A DNA stretch of 44,738 nucleotides, taken from an uncultured Lachnospiraceae bacterium (GTDB lineage Bacteria > Bacillota > Clostridia > Lachnospirales > Lachnospiraceae). Both the position numbers and the translations under genes were made by a program. The stretch covers positions 1-44,738 of the forward strand of contig CALZOU010000006.1 in NCBI GenBank assembly GCA_945827805.1, in the 5' to 3' direction. The notes below the pieces were generated by a model. The model saw nothing but the letters and a program-made list of their open reading frames with translations, was not told the origin of the DNA and searched no databases. Each line of letters starts with the position of its first letter. Positions within the stretch are counted from its first letter, which is position 1. Below are positions 18,484 to 29,173 of this stretch, one piece after another.

Positions 18484-19020
18484 TTATACCAGCTCAAGAA
18501 CTACTTCCATAGCTGCATCGCCCTTACGCGGTCCGATCTTGATGATACGTGTGTAACCACCGTTGCGATCAGCGTATTTCGGAGCGATCTCAGTAAACAG
18601 TTTGTCTACCAGGTCAACCTTCTTGGTGTTCTTCTTCTTACCGGCATTCTCAGTCGGAACTTCAACTACCGGGTAAAGAACTTTCATTATCTGTCTTCTG
18701 GCATGCAGTCTGGACGGAGCATCTTTGGTTACTTCTTTCTGAACTTCGTCAAATACGGTAACTTTCTTGCCGTCAACAACCTCTTTTACTCTCTTGCCGT
18801 CAGCGTCCTTGCGGGCAACTTTAGCAGTAACAGTAACTGTTTCGAAGTTGTCTCTCTCTTTGATTGCCATAGTGATCAGCGGCTCAACCATTTTACGTAC
18901 TTCTTTGGCGCGAGCTTCAGTAGTAACGATCTTTCCGTAATGGATCAGGTTTGTAGCCTGGTTTCTTAACAGAGCTTTTCTCTGTGCAGATGTTTTGCTG
19001 AGTTTTCTGTACATAGCCAT
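18484..19020 (-). CDS. rplQ: 50S ribosomal protein L17, with internal insertion
   Basis: MAMYRKLSKTSAQRKALLRNQATNLIHYGKIVTTEARAKEVRKMVEPLI...NGGYTRIIKIGPRKGDAAMEVVLELV. Confidence 0.96.
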   Translation of the reverse strand: MAMYRKLSKTSAQRKALLRNQATNLIHYGKIVTTEARAKEVRKMVEPLITMAIKERDNFETVTVTAKVARKDADGKRVKEVVDGKKVTVFDEVQKEVTKDAPSRLHARRQIMKVLYPVVEVPTENAGKKKNTKKVDLVDKLFTEIAPKYADRNGGYTRIIKIGPRKGDAAMEVVLELV

Positions 19021-19150
19021 AATTCATTTTCCTCCATTTGTGGAACAACAATCATGCTCTTATGGTCTTACTGACTGCTGCTTTTTGTCCATAAATATCT
19101 AACGACATCCTCCGGAGAGGACACCGACAGGCTTTATTACGAACGCCTGC

Positions 19151-20110
19151 TTATTCGTCGCCGGGATTCAGCTGAAGTCCCAGCTCTTTTAACTTAGCCA
19201 GAACCTCTTCCAGGGACTTGCGACCAAGGTTACGCACCTTCATCATATCCTCAGATGTTCTGTTGCAAAGCTCTTCTACTGTATTGATACCGGCACGTTT
19301 CAGACAGTTGTAGGAACGAACAGACAACTCCAGCTCATCAATGTTCATTTCCAGAACTTTTTCTTTCTCATCGTTCACGGTTTCAATCATAACCTCTGCA
19401 GTCTTGGCATTCTCAGAAAGGTCAATGAACAGTTTGAGATGTTCACTTAAAACCTTTGCAGCCAGACTGACAGCCTCATCCGGTGCCAGCGTACCTTTGG
19501 TGTACACATCCAGAGTCAGCTTATCAAAATCGGTAATCTGACCAACACGGGTATTCTCCACGGTCAGATTCACGCGTTCTACCGGTGTATAGATAGCGTC
19601 CACAGCGATTACACCGATGGGCATATCTTCGTTTTTGCCTTTATCAGCACTGATATAGCCGCGTCCCTTGGTAATGGTCAGCTCCATATACAGTTTACTG
19701 TCAGCACCACCGTTTAATGTGGCAATAACCTGATCCGGATTCATGATCTCGATATCCTGATCTACCTGAATATCGGAAGCGTGAACTACACCTTCACCTT
19801 CGTATTCGATATATGCCACCTTCGGTTCATTTGTCTCGCTGCTGTTCTTGATCGCCAGGCTCTTCAGGTTCATGATGATCTCTGTCACATCTTCCTTAAC
19901 GCCCGGGATAGAACTGAATTCATGCAGCACTCCTTCGATCTTAACCTGGCTTACAGCAGCACCCGGAAGGGAGGACAGCATGATTCTTCTCAGGGAGTTA
20001 CCCAGAGTGGTACCGTATCCTCTTTCCAACGGTTCTACTACAAAACGACCGTATCTTTTATCTTCGGAAATCTCTGTGATCTCAATTTTCGGCTTGTTAA
20101 AATCAAACAC
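19151..20110 (-). CDS. rpoA: DNA-directed RNA polymerase subunit alpha
   Basis: [52 protein letters not shown]; likely GTG start at 20110 after AAAGGAGGGACTTTGC. Confidence 0.96.
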   Translation of the reverse strand: MFDFNKPKIEITEISEDKRYGRFVVEPLERGYGTTLGNSLRRIMLSSLPGAAVSQVKIEGVLHEFSSIPGVKEDVTEIIMNLKSLAIKNSSETNEPKVAYIEYEGEGVVHASDIQVDQDIEIMNPDQVIATLNGGADSKLYMELTITKGRGYISADKGKNEDMPIGVIAVDAIYTPVERVNLTVENTRVGQITDFDKLTLDVYTKGTLAPDEAVSLAAKVLSEHLKLFIDLSENAKTAEVMIETVNDEKEKVLEMNIDELELSVRSYNCLKRAGINTVEELCNRTSEDMMKVRNLGRKSLEEVLAKLKELGLQLNPGDE

Positions 20111-20159
20111 GCAAAGTCCCTCCTTTGGTTGGGTTCTTGTTACCAAAAGCTACTGTCTA

Positions 20160-20753
20160 TTATTTGGAGTACAGCTCGACGATAAGCATCTCATCAACCG
20201 GAACATCGATCATGGATCTCTGCGGCAGTTCTTTCACTGTACCTTTCAGAGCTTCCTGATCAGCTTCCAGCCACTCCGGAACCAGTCTTCCGGCAGTTAC
20301 ATCCAGGATATCTTTGTATCTCTGGCTGGATTTCTTACCTTCTTTGATCTCGATCACATCACCGGCTTTTACCAGATAAGACGGGATATTAACCAGCTTA
20401 CCGTTTACCAGTACATGCTTATGGTCAACGATCTGTCTTGCTTCTTTTCTTGTTCTTGCGAAACCAAGACGGAAAACAACGTTGTCAAGACGGCTCTCCA
20501 GCATGGTCATCAGGTTTGCACCAGTCATGCCCGGCATCTTGTCAGCTTTTTTGTAATAGTTACGGAAAGGTTTCTCCAGAACGCCGTAAATGAATTTAGC
20601 TTTCTGTTTTTCACGAAGCTGAAGACCATACTCAGAAATTTTTCTGCTGGATCTTTTCAGCTGTCTTGTGGATTTTTTATCAATTCCTAAATATACCGGA
20701 TCCATACCTAAAGATCTGCATCTTTTCAGTACAGGTGTTCTATCTACTGCCAT
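20160..20753 (-). CDS. rpsD: 30S ribosomal protein S4
   Basis: S4 family sequence with RLDNVVFRLGFARTRKEARQIVDHKHVLVNGK. Confidence 0.97.
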   Translation of the reverse strand: MAVDRTPVLKRCRSLGMDPVYLGIDKKSTRQLKRSSRKISEYGLQLREKQKAKFIYGVLEKPFRNYYKKADKMPGMTGANLMTMLESRLDNVVFRLGFARTRKEARQIVDHKHVLVNGKLVNIPSYLVKAGDVIEIKEGKKSSQRYKDILDVTAGRLVPEWLEADQEALKGTVKELPQRSMIDVPVDEMLIVELYSK

Positions 20754-20771
20754 CTCTATCTGTCCTCCTCA

Positions 20772-21173
20772 TTAAACTCTTCTGCGCTTCGGCGGGCGGC
20801 AACCATTGTGCGGTACCGGAGTCACATCTTTGATACTTGTAACTTCAAGACCAGCTGCGGCCAAGGCACGGATAGCTGCCTCACGACCTGAACCCGGTCC
20901 CTTTACAAATACGTCAACAGTCTTCAGACCGTGGATCAGAGCTGCTTTTGTAGCTGTCTCTGCAGCAACCTGAGCTGCATAAGGAGTAGATTTTCTTGAA
21001 CCTCTAAAACCAAGACCACCGGCACTTGCCCAGGAAAGAGCATTTCCTTCGGTATCAGTCAGAGTAACAATAGTATTGTTAAAGGAAGACTGAATGTGTG
21101 CCTGTCCGCGTTCAACGTTTTTCTTAACACGACGCTTGTTGGAAGCAGTCGTTTTCTTTGTCACTTTAGCCAT
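20772..21173 (-). CDS. rpsK: 30S ribosomal protein S11
   Basis: [18 protein letters not shown]...[44 protein letters not shown]. Confidence 0.97.
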   Translation of the reverse strand: MAKVTKKTTASNKRRVKKNVERGQAHIQSSFNNTIVTLTDTEGNALSWASAGGLGFRGSRKSTPYAAQVAAETATKAALIHGLKTVDVFVKGPGSGREAAIRALAAAGLEVTSIKDVTPVPHNGCRPPKRRRV

Positions 21174-21223
21174 TTTAAAAACTAACCTACTTTCTTCTTA
21201 TTTAAAGAGTTTACTTGTTGTTA

Positions 21224-21592
21224 TTATTTCTTCTTGTTTGCTACAGTTCTCTTCGGACCTTTTCTTGTTCTGGCATTGTTCTTTGTGTTCTGGCCACGAA
21301 CAGGAAGGCTCTTTCTATGACGGATACCTCTGTAGCATCCGATCTCCTGCAGACGTTTGATGTTCAGAGCGATCTCTCTTCTCAGATCACCCTCTACTGT
21401 CTGTGTTTCGTCGATAACGACACTGATTCTCTTAACCTCTTCGTCAGTTAAGTCTCTGCAGCGTGTGTCCGGATTAACATTAGCCTCTTTCAGAATACGG
21501 TCAGCGCTTGTTCTGCCAATTCCGTAAATATAGGTTAATCCGATCTCTACACGTTTGTCTCTTGGTAAATCTACACCAGCTATACGAGCCAT
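21224..21592 (-). CDS. rpsM: 30S ribosomal protein S13
   Basis: [27 protein letters not shown]...[25 protein letters not shown]. Confidence 0.97.
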   Translation of the reverse strand: MARIAGVDLPRDKRVEIGLTYIYGIGRTSADRILKEANVNPDTRCRDLTDEEVKRISVVIDETQTVEGDLRREIALNIKRLQEIGCYRGIRHRKSLPVRGQNTKNNARTRKGPKRTVANKKK

Positions 21593-21896
21593 GTATTTTT
21601 CCTCCTTCTTTTGACCGTTTGCGCAGCTCATGGTCTCCCATGCCTGAAATGTGTGCGCCGGCCTGTTAATATTTTCTTAAATGGGATGCCGGTATGATGC
21701 ATCCAGCCAGATTACTCTGACCTTTCCGGCTAAGCCGGTTTCAAGCAATATTATGATACTGGATCGAACCACTACATAATATTTCGAAATGCCTTACGAC
21801 GTATCTCGTCAGGCAATGACAGAATACCAAAACGCTTTTTTCGCAGCCGCACGAAAAAAGGATCAGCATTTGTCGGATCCAGAGTTGTTTGACGGA

Positions 21897-22010
21897 TCAA
21901 CCCTGTCTCTGTTTGTGCTTTGGATTCTCACAGATAATTCTGATGCTTCCTTTTCTCTTGATGACTTTACATTTGTCACAGATCGGTTTTACAGATGATC
22001 TTACCTTCAT
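21897..22010 (-). CDS. rpmJ: 50S ribosomal protein L36 (not in the supplied ORF track)
   Basis: Manual minus-strand translation [37 protein letters not shown], 37 aa, preceded by AAAGGAGGATTCC. Confidence 0.97.
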   Translation of the reverse strand: MKVRSSVKPICDKCKVIKRKGSIRIICENPKHKQRQG

Positions 22011-22090
22011 TGGAATCCTCCTTTCACGTATTACCTCTCTTGGGCATAATTTGAGACCCACTGCTACACGGGCAGAAAAGTCCGATAGTT

Positions 22091-22119
22091 AGTATAACAG
22101 AAGGTCTCCGATTATGCAA
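22091..22119 (-). promoter_or_regulatory. Promoter for rpmJ-rpsM-rpsK-rpsD-rpoA-rplQ operon
   Basis: Minus strand TTGCAT - 17 nt - TATACT upstream of rpmJ. Confidence 0.75.
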
Positions 22120-22163
22120 GTTATTTTTGTTGATTTTTAACCAATTTTTTCAAATATTTTTTA

Positions 22164-22949
22164 CTATATTTTCATCCCAAAATATGAACTTAATGTTTCC
22201 GATAATTCCTCTTCCGCAAATTCCCGGATTGTTTTTTCTTCTCCCTCCCGAACAGTCAGTGTATTGTTCGTAATATTGATATGTCCATTCGGTGTACGGC
22301 GATTTACAGTTCTTCTCGTCCTGAAAATAATCTCCGGATTCTCCATCATATAATGACAAAATGCTTCAAAGTCCCTGGGAATCAAAGCAATCGGCGCCAC
22401 AAGTACCGTAGGATATCTCTGCTGATTCTCATCCAGCCTGCAGATCAGCTTCCATCCGCCCGGAGCATCCTCCACCCAGTACGTTTCACCATGGCCAGTC
22501 TGTCTTTTTTCGGATATCTCCACAGCAAAAGCAGCCATCGGACCGCCAAGCCCTACATCCACAATATATTCCTTACCCTCCAGCCGAACAATAGTAGCGC
22601 GATGAGAAATATTACCCAACTCCGTGCGGTTCACCGCTACACGACATCCCACAGAAAAAGCATCAAATCCCAGTGACCGAAGAAGCAGAACAAACAGGCC
22701 ATTCAGTTCAAAACAGAAACCGCCCCGGTTCCTCGTCACAATCTTATCAAACAAAGAAGCCTTATCCAGCGGAGGAATCCACTCCGTATGATATGTATCC
22801 AGACATTCAAACGGTACATTGCATTGATGACAATAAATCAGCTCATCCAGACACTCTTTTGATTCTGTTACTTCCTGGCTGTATCCCATACGTTTCAGAT
22901 AGGCAGCTGTTTCTTCAGAAGATAATTCTTCATATATAATGTCGTACAT
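22164..22949 (-). CDS. Arylamine N-acetyltransferase family protein
   Basis: NRGGFCFELNGLFVLLLRSLGF (catalytic Cys), NISHRATIVRLEGKEYIVDVGLGGP (His and Asp of the NAT triad). Confidence 0.9.
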   Translation of the reverse strand: MYDIIYEELSSEETAAYLKRMGYSQEVTESKECLDELIYCHQCNVPFECLDTYHTEWIPPLDKASLFDKIVTRNRGGFCFELNGLFVLLLRSLGFDAFSVGCRVAVNRTELGNISHRATIVRLEGKEYIVDVGLGGPMAAFAVEISEKRQTGHGETYWVEDAPGGWKLICRLDENQQRYPTVLVAPIALIPRDFEAFCHYMMENPEIIFRTRRTVNRRTPNGHINITNNTLTVREGEEKTIREFAEEELSETLSSYFGMKI

Positions 22950-23091
22950 TTTTCATCCCCCAAAAGCTTTTTCTTCTAGTATGACAAAATCCGTACCTAA
23001 ATACAAGACTATTATTGCTAGGCTGACAAAATACATTTATTTCTTACTTTTCCACTCTTCTATCTTTACAACACTCTCATCCACAAGACAA

Positions 23092-23297
23092 GGCTGGCGC
23101 CGGATCCTGCTTGCGGTGTATGTCTGTTTTCAAACGATCAAGGTGCGCCCTTAGCTTCGGTGAAATCCACGCCTTACGAAGACTTGCACGCGAGCCCGCT
23201 TTAGCGAGCGTGCTAGTCGCAGTTAGGCGTTAGTTCACCGAAGCGTTGCACCTGTTTGAAAACAGACATACACCGCAAGCAGGATCCGGCGCCAGCC
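23092..23297. repeat. 206-bp near-perfect palindromic element with 44-bp identical inverted arms
   Basis: GGCTGGCGCCGGATCCTGCTTGCGGTGTATGTCTGTTTTCAAAC at 23092-23135 is the exact reverse complement of 23254-23297; nested inner arms AGCTTCGGTGAA/TTCACCGAAGC. Confidence 0.92.
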
Positions 23298-23311
23298 CGT
23301 CAATCTTCCAC

Positions 23312-23355
23312 ACAAAAAAACTCCGGAACCCACCCAAAGCAGATCCCGGAGTCAA
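23312..23355 (-). terminator. Intrinsic terminator directly downstream of infA
   Basis: Minus strand ACTCCGGGATCTGCTTTGGGTGGGTTCCGGAGTTTTTTT. Confidence 0.8.
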
Positions 23356-23369
23356 CCAGCCAACTATAC

Positions 23370-23588
23370 TTATTTATCTCGCCAAATAATACGTCCTTTA
23401 GTCAGATCATAGGGGCTAAGTTCCAGAGTCACCTTATCACCCGGCAAAATACGAATAAAATTCATACGCAGCTTACCACTGATATGAGCCAGCACCACAT
23501 GCTTATTCTCCAGCTCAACCTTAAACATGGCATTCGGCAGTTTCTCCAGTACTGTACCCTCAACCTCAATCACATCTGTTTTAGACAT
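23370..23588 (-). CDS. infA: Translation initiation factor IF-1
   Basis: [72 protein letters not shown]. Confidence 0.96.
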   Translation of the reverse strand: MSKTDVIEVEGTVLEKLPNAMFKVELENKHVVLAHISGKLRMNFIRILPGDKVTLELSPYDLTKGRIIWRDK

Positions 23589-23601
23589 AAAAACCTCCAA
23601 A

Positions 23602-24360
23602 TTATTTAAGTGTAAGTGTCAATATTTCTGGTTCACCATCGGTAATCAGAACCGTATTCTCATAATGAGCCGCAAGAGATTCATCCTCCGTCACTACTGT
23701 CCAGTCATCATCCAGCCAGCAGACCTCCGGACGTCCCATGGTAATCATAGGCTCGATGGCCAGCGTCATACCAGGCTGAAGTCGGATGCCTTTACTTCTC
23801 TGCGGAAAGTTGGGAATCTGCGGATCTTCATGAAGACTGGTACCAATGCCGTGACCAACAAGATCGCGAACCACGCCATAGCCAAAGCTCTGGGCATAAT
23901 TTCCAATAGCATTGGAAATATCATGCAGATGATTTCCAGCTTTTGCAAACTTGATTCCCTCAAAAAAGCTCTGTTTCGTGACATCCATCAGCTTCTGCGC
24001 CTCCGGGCTCACCTGCCCGACACCATAGGTTCTGGCAGCGTCAGAATGATACCCTTTGTAGATCAGACCGGCATCCAGACTGACAATATCGCCCTCCTGT
24101 AAGATCCGATGTTTGTTCGGAATACCATGCACCACTTCATCATTGACAGATACACAAATGGATGCGGGATATCCATTATAATTTTTGAAATTGGGGATAC
24201 CGCCAAGACTGCGAATACGCTTTTCGCCGTAACGGTCGATATCCAGAGTTGAGATTCCCGGTTTAATGATATCCGCCAGCTCGTTATGCACGATCTCCAG
24301 CAGTCGGCAGGATTCTCTCATCAGCTCAATTTCTCTGGCAGATTTAATTGTAACTGACAT
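23602..24360 (-). CDS. map: Type I methionyl aminopeptidase
   Basis: [43 protein letters not shown]. Confidence 0.96.
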   Translation of the reverse strand: MSVTIKSAREIELMRESCRLLEIVHNELADIIKPGISTLDIDRYGEKRIRSLGGIPNFKNYNGYPASICVSVNDEVVHGIPNKHRILQEGDIVSLDAGLIYKGYHSDAARTYGVGQVSPEAQKLMDVTKQSFFEGIKFAKAGNHLHDISNAIGNYAQSFGYGVVRDLVGHGIGTSLHEDPQIPNFPQRSKGIRLQPGMTLAIEPMITMGRPEVCWLDDDWTVVTEDESLAAHYENTVLITDGEPEILTLTLK

Positions 24361-24362
24361 TA

Positions 24363-25007
24363 TTATTCACCTAACAGGTCCACGATGGCGGCAAATACAT
24401 CATCCATGTCTTTTGTGCCGTCAACTTCCGCAAGCTTACCTGCCTTTGTGTAATAATCGATGAGCGGCTGTGTCTGCTCATGATATACGTCCAGACGTTT
24501 CTGTACAGTCTCCGGTTTATCATCATCACGAAGAACCAGTTCAGCACCACAGGTATCGCAGATACCCTCCTGTTTCGGAGCATTAAACTCTACATGGTAT
24601 GTGGCTCCACAGCCAAGGCAAGCGCGACGACCACCCATACGATTTAAGATGTTTGCGTCCGGAACTTCCACGTTGATCGCATAATCAATACCTGTACCCA
24701 GTTTTTCCAGTGCAGCAGTGAGAGCTTCTGCCTGCGGGATCGTACGCGGGAATCCATCCAGCACATATCCTTTCTCACAGTCACTCTGCTGAATACGGTC
24801 TACAACCAGATCACAAACCAGTTCATCCGGAACAAGCAGTCCCTGATCCATATAAGTCTGTGCCTTTTTGCCAAGCTCAGTACCATTTTTGATATTTGCA
24901 CGGAAAATATCTCCTGTGGAAATATGCGGGATACCGTATTTGGCAGCGATTCTTTTGGCCTGTGTACCTTTACCGGCACCAGGCGCACCCAGCATGATAA
25001 GCTTCAT
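24363..25007 (-). CDS. adk: Adenylate kinase (zinc-lid type)
   Basis: MKLIMLGAPGAGKGTQAKRIAAKYGIPHISTGD; CLGCG...CDTCG lid. Confidence 0.97.
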   Translation of the reverse strand: MKLIMLGAPGAGKGTQAKRIAAKYGIPHISTGDIFRANIKNGTELGKKAQTYMDQGLLVPDELVCDLVVDRIQQSDCEKGYVLDGFPRTIPQAEALTAALEKLGTGIDYAINVEVPDANILNRMGGRRACLGCGATYHVEFNAPKQEGICDTCGAELVLRDDDKPETVQKRLDVYHEQTQPLIDYYTKAGKLAEVDGTKDMDDVFAAIVDLLGE

Positions 25008-25103
25008 AGTACCTCTCCTTTACATATTATATTTTTTCAGACTATTGTCTGATATTTACATATGCACGTTAAGGTTGTGATGGAAACCACCACAACCTTA
25101 TCA

Positions 25104-26417
25104 TTAATCGTTCAAAAATCCTCTGTAATTTCTGACAAGCATCATAGATTCCAGCTGATTCATTGTTTCCAGCACTACGCTGACAACGATGATCAGAGAT
25201 GTACCTCCGAAAGATACATCTGCGCCGAAAACACCATTAAAGAAGAATGGAATAACAGCAATGATCGTCAGACCTACAGCACCAATAAAGATGATGTAGT
25301 TCAGTACATTCTGCAAATAATCTACGGTTGGTTTACCCGGACGGATACCGGGAATAAAGCCACCCTGCTTTTTCATATTATCCGCAACCTCCAACGGATT
25401 GAAAGTAATGGATGTATAGAAATAAGCAAAGAAGATCAATAATACAATATAGATCACCAGACCAATAGAATATACCGGATTTGACAGGCTGAACCAGTTA
25501 TTGGAATTCAGTGTGTTCAAAATCTGAGCACCGATACCGGTACCCTGATAACCGGCAAAACTGGCGATAATATTCGGCAGTGACATTAATGTCGATGCGA
25601 AGATTACCGGCATAACACCTGCTGTATTGACTTTCAGCGGAATGTTGGTAGACTGACCGCCATACATCTTTCTTCCCTGCATCTTTTTGGAGTACTGTAC
25701 CGGAATTCTTCTGATAGCATCGTTGAGAATAACAACCAGAACAACCATTCCGATAATAATAGCAGCTATGATCACCATAGCCAGTGCTCCTCTGGCCATT
25801 GTCTTGCCTTTGACAAATGTCTCAAACAGACTTACCAGATCTGCTGGAATACGGGATACGATATTGATCACCAGGACGATGGAAATACCGTTTCCGATAC
25901 CCTTTTCATTGATCTGCTCACCAACCCACATCAGGAACGCGGAACCGGCAGTCAGTGATGCGATGACCACGATCACACTTCCGGCATTCATGTTGGTAAT
26001 CAGCCCCTGTCTGCCAAAACCAATAGTCATAGCCACACCCTCTAAAAGAGCCAGCGCAACTGTGACATAACGGGTAAGGGCAACCAGTTTCTTGCGTCCA
26101 TCCTCGCCATCCTTCTGCATCTCTTCCAATGCCGGAATAGCAATGGTAAGAAGCTGAATGATGATGGAAGATGTAATATAGGGTGTAATATTTAACGCAA
26201 AAATCGAGAAAGAGGAGAATGATCCTCCGGTAAATGCATCCAGGAAATTGAATGCATCACCGGTCTGACTCTCAAACCATTCTTTGAAGAAATCACTGTT
26301 TACACCCGGTACCGGCAACTGTGTACCGATACGTACAACCACCAGCATCAGCAGAACATAAAATATTCTGCGTCTGATTTCTTTAATTCGAAATGCGTTT
26401 CTGAGTGTCTCAAACAT
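25104..26417 (-). CDS. secY: Preprotein translocase subunit SecY
   Basis: Multi-pass SecY sequence, LPVPGVNSDFF, NIPLKVNTAGVMPVIFAS, GGFIPGIRPGKPT. Confidence 0.97.
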   Translation of the reverse strand: MFETLRNAFRIKEIRRRIFYVLLMLVVVRIGTQLPVPGVNSDFFKEWFESQTGDAFNFLDAFTGGSFSSFSIFALNITPYITSSIIIQLLTIAIPALEEMQKDGEDGRKKLVALTRYVTVALALLEGVAMTIGFGRQGLITNMNAGSVIVVIASLTAGSAFLMWVGEQINEKGIGNGISIVLVINIVSRIPADLVSLFETFVKGKTMARGALAMVIIAAIIIGMVVLVVILNDAIRRIPVQYSKKMQGRKMYGGQSTNIPLKVNTAGVMPVIFASTLMSLPNIIASFAGYQGTGIGAQILNTLNSNNWFSLSNPVYSIGLVIYIVLLIFFAYFYTSITFNPLEVADNMKKQGGFIPGIRPGKPTVDYLQNVLNYIIFIGAVGLTIIAVIPFFFNGVFGADVSFGGTSLIIVVSVVLETMNQLESMMLVRNYRGFLND

Positions 26418-26857
26418 TAGATCACCTCAACAGTACCGCCTGCAGCTTCGATTTTTTCTTTGGCAGATGCGCTGAAAGCATTTGCCTTAACATTCAGTTT
26501 CTTGGTCAGTTCACCACCGCCAAGGATCTTTACGCCGTCTTTTGCAGCGGAAATAGCACCGCTCTCCAGAAGCAGCTCTACAGTAACGACTGTATTGTCT
26601 TCAAATCTGTTCAGAACATCTACATTGATGCTGATGATTTCTTTTGTATTTCTGTTGGTGAAACCTCTCTTCGGAAGACGTCTGTATAAAGGCATCTGTC
26701 CACCTTCGAAACCAGGTCTCGGAGCGCCGGAACGAGCCTTCTGACCCTTATGTCCCTTGCCTGCTGTCTTTCCGTTTCCTGAACCGTGACCACGGCCTCT
26801 GCGGAAAGCATCACTCTGTCTGGAACCCTCTGCCGGGCTTAAATTTGATAAATCCAT
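26417..26857 (-). CDS. rplO: 50S ribosomal protein L15
   Basis: [42 protein letters not shown]. Confidence 0.97.
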   Translation of the reverse strand: MDLSNLSPAEGSRQSDAFRRGRGHGSGNGKTAGKGHKGQKARSGAPRPGFEGGQMPLYRRLPKRGFTNRNTKEIISINVDVLNRFEDNTVVTVELLLESGAISAAKDGVKILGGGELTKKLNVKANAFSASAKEKIEAAGGTVEVI

Positions 26858-26879
26858 GTTGGCACCTCCTTGTCTAGAC

Positions 26880-27062
26880 TTAAGCTTCCTCTACTTTGAG
26901 CATGTAGGAAACCTGCTGAATCATACCTCTTGTAGCTGCGTTGTTCGGCAGCTCAACAGTTTTATTCACTTTCTTCAGTCCCAGAGCCTCAACGGTTCTT
27001 TTATGTTTCGGAACTGCACCGATCGGTGATTTTACTAATGTAACTTTTAATGTATCTGCCAT
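26880..27062 (-). CDS. rpmD: 50S ribosomal protein L30
   Basis: [42 protein letters not shown]. Confidence 0.96.
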   Translation of the reverse strand: MADTLKVTLVKSPIGAVPKHKRTVEALGLKKVNKTVELPNNAATRGMIQQVSYMLKVEEA

Positions 27063-27075
27063 TTATGATATCCTC

Positions 27076-27585
27076 CTATGCGTAGATCTCATCAACAGAT
27101 TTACCACGAAGCTTAGCTACAGCTTCCGGAGTCTTTAACTGAGAAAGACCGTTGATTGTAGCCAGAACTACGTTCTGTTTGTTGTTGGAACCAAGAGATT
27201 TGGTACGGATGTTCTTGATACCAGCCAGCTCAACTACGGCACGAGCCGGACCGCCGGCGATGATACCGGTACCTTCCGGAGCCTTCTTCAGAAGCACTTC
27301 GGAGCTTCCGTATACACCGATGATATCATGGGTGATACTGTTGTTCTCATCTCTGGCAACCTCTACCAGTTTCTTCATAGCATCTTCTTTTCCTTTGCGG
27401 ATAGCTTCCGGAATTTCTGTTGCTTTACCAAGGCCAGCTCCTACATGACCATTGTTGTCTCCGACAACAACCAGGGCAGTGAAGCGCATGGTACGTCCAC
27501 CTTTAACGGTTTTAGAAACACGTTTGATGGCAACTAATTTGTCCTCCAGCTCGAACTGAGCGGGATCAATGATTGTTCTCTTCAT
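27076..27585 (-). CDS. rpsE: 30S ribosomal protein S5
   Basis: [39 protein letters not shown]. Confidence 0.97.
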   Translation of the reverse strand: MKRTIIDPAQFELEDKLVAIKRVSKTVKGGRTMRFTALVVVGDNNGHVGAGLGKATEIPEAIRKGKEDAMKKLVEVARDENNSITHDIIGVYGSSEVLLKKAPEGTGIIAGGPARAVVELAGIKNIRTKSLGSNNKQNVVLATINGLSQLKTPEAVAKLRGKSVDEIYA

Positions 27586-27602
27586 GTGTTCTTCTCCTCC
27601 CT

Positions 27603-27971
27603 TTAGAATGTCAGTCCGGCTTCTCTGGCTGCATCTGCCAGTGCCTTAACTTTTCCCTGATATATAAATCCGCCTCTGTCGAAAACAACGGAAGTAATAC
27701 CTGCTTCTACAGCTTTCTTTCCGATAACGGTTCCCAGATATGCTGCAGCTGCTACATCGTTGGTATGCTCTAACTCAGCTTTAACTTCCTTCTGGCTTGT
27801 GGAAGCGGAAACTAAGGTATGGCCAACGGTATCATCGATGATCTGAGCATACATATGGTTATTGCTTCTGAAAACAGCCAGACGCGGTCTCTCAGCAGTA
27901 CCAACGATATGATTACGTAATCTTCTATGCTTTTTCTGACGAACTTCTGCTCTTGATACTTTGCTAATCAT
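27603..27971 (-). CDS. rplR: 50S ribosomal protein L18
   Basis: [33 protein letters not shown]...[26 protein letters not shown]. Confidence 0.97.
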   Translation of the reverse strand: MISKVSRAEVRQKKHRRLRNHIVGTAERPRLAVFRSNNHMYAQIIDDTVGHTLVSASTSQKEVKAELEHTNDVAAAAYLGTVIGKKAVEAGITSVVFDRGGFIYQGKVKALADAAREAGLTF

Positions 27972-27988
27972 ATTCTCACCCTCCTTAA

Positions 27989-28528
27989 TTATTTCTTACC
28001 AGTCTTACCAACTTTACGTCTGATAACTTCATCAACATACTTAATACCTTTACCTTTGTAAGGCTCCGGTCTTCTCTTGTCTCTGATCTCAGCTGCAAAC
28101 TGGCCAACTTTTTCTTTGTTGATACCCTTAACGGTAATCTTGTTTCCGTCAACGGCTGTCTCGATACCTTCCGGATCGATCATCTCAACTACGTGAGAAT
28201 ATCCCAGGTTCAGAACCAGCTTGTTGCCCTGCTTAGCTGCTCTGTAACCAACACCGTTAACTTCCAGTTCTTTTGTATAGCCCTGGGAAACACCTGTTAC
28301 CATATTGTTGATCAGGGTTCTGGTAAGACCATGAAGGGATTTCATCTTCTTCAGGTCGTTCGGTCTTGTGACAACGACGGTGTCGTTCTCTACTTTAATA
28401 TCCATCTCCGGTGCAAGTACTCTCTCGAGTGTGCCCTTCGGTCCTTTAACGGTAACTACATTACCGTCTGCTACTGTTACGGTTACACCAGCCGGGATTA
28501 CGACCGGCTGTCTGCCAATACGTGACAT
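27989..28528 (-). CDS. rplF: 50S ribosomal protein L6
   Basis: [17 protein letters not shown]...[28 protein letters not shown]. Confidence 0.97.
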   Translation of the reverse strand: MSRIGRQPVVIPAGVTVTVADGNVVTVKGPKGTLERVLAPEMDIKVENDTVVVTRPNDLKKMKSLHGLTRTLINNMVTGVSQGYTKELEVNGVGYRAAKQGNKLVLNLGYSHVVEMIDPEGIETAVDGNKITVKGINKEKVGQFAAEIRDKRRPEPYKGKGIKYVDEVIRRKVGKTGKK

Positions 28529-28623
28529 ATTGTTTTCCTCCTTACTTAGATTCTCGGAAAGGCTCTTTGGTGTCCTTTCTGTTTTCAGTAGTAACTAAAT
28601 TATATAAAATATGATGGGGATAG

Positions 28624-29025
28624 TTACCAAACAAATGCAAGAACTTCGCCGCCGACTTTCAGCTTACGAGCCTCTTTGTCAGTGATGATACCCTGGTTTG
28701 TGGAAAGGATTGCGATACCCAGTCCGCCCAGAACCTTCGGCAGCTCATCTTTACCTACGTAGATACGCAGACCCGGTTTGGATACTCTCTTCAGGCCGGT
28801 GATGATCTTTTCGTTCTTATCTGCACCATATTTCAGGGTCAGACGCATTGTCTTGAAGCAGCCATCTTCGATCATTTCATATTTCTCGATATATCCCTCG
28901 TCAACCAGGATATTTGCGATAGCAATTTTGGTTTTGGATGCCGGAACATCTACTGTGTCGTGTTTTGCAGTATTTGCATTACGGATTCTGGTAAGCATAT
29001 CTGCAATCGGATCGCTCATTGTCAT
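28624..29025 (-). CDS. rpsH: 30S ribosomal protein S8
   Basis: [29 protein letters not shown]...[33 protein letters not shown]; start set after AAGGAGG. Confidence 0.97.
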   Translation of the reverse strand: MTMSDPIADMLTRIRNANTAKHDTVDVPASKTKIAIANILVDEGYIEKYEMIEDGCFKTMRLTLKYGADKNEKIITGLKRVSKPGLRIYVGKDELPKVLGGLGIAILSTNQGIITDKEARKLKVGGEVLAFVW

Positions 29026-29173
29026 GATAGTTTCCTCCTTTTTCATTTAGACTTTTCATGTCTTGACTCACCGCTGTGGGTGAGTGTGGTTAATTTGTAT
29101 ATGCAAAAAGTATGATGGGCTCGCTCTCCGGAGGAGAGCATCGCCGTTCATTACTCTTTGGCTTTATTTACAG

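Noticed and set aside
23092-23297. Insertion sequence
   Set aside because: Long inverted arms are IS-like but the 118-bp interior cannot encode a transposase, so it is listed as a palindromic repeat only.
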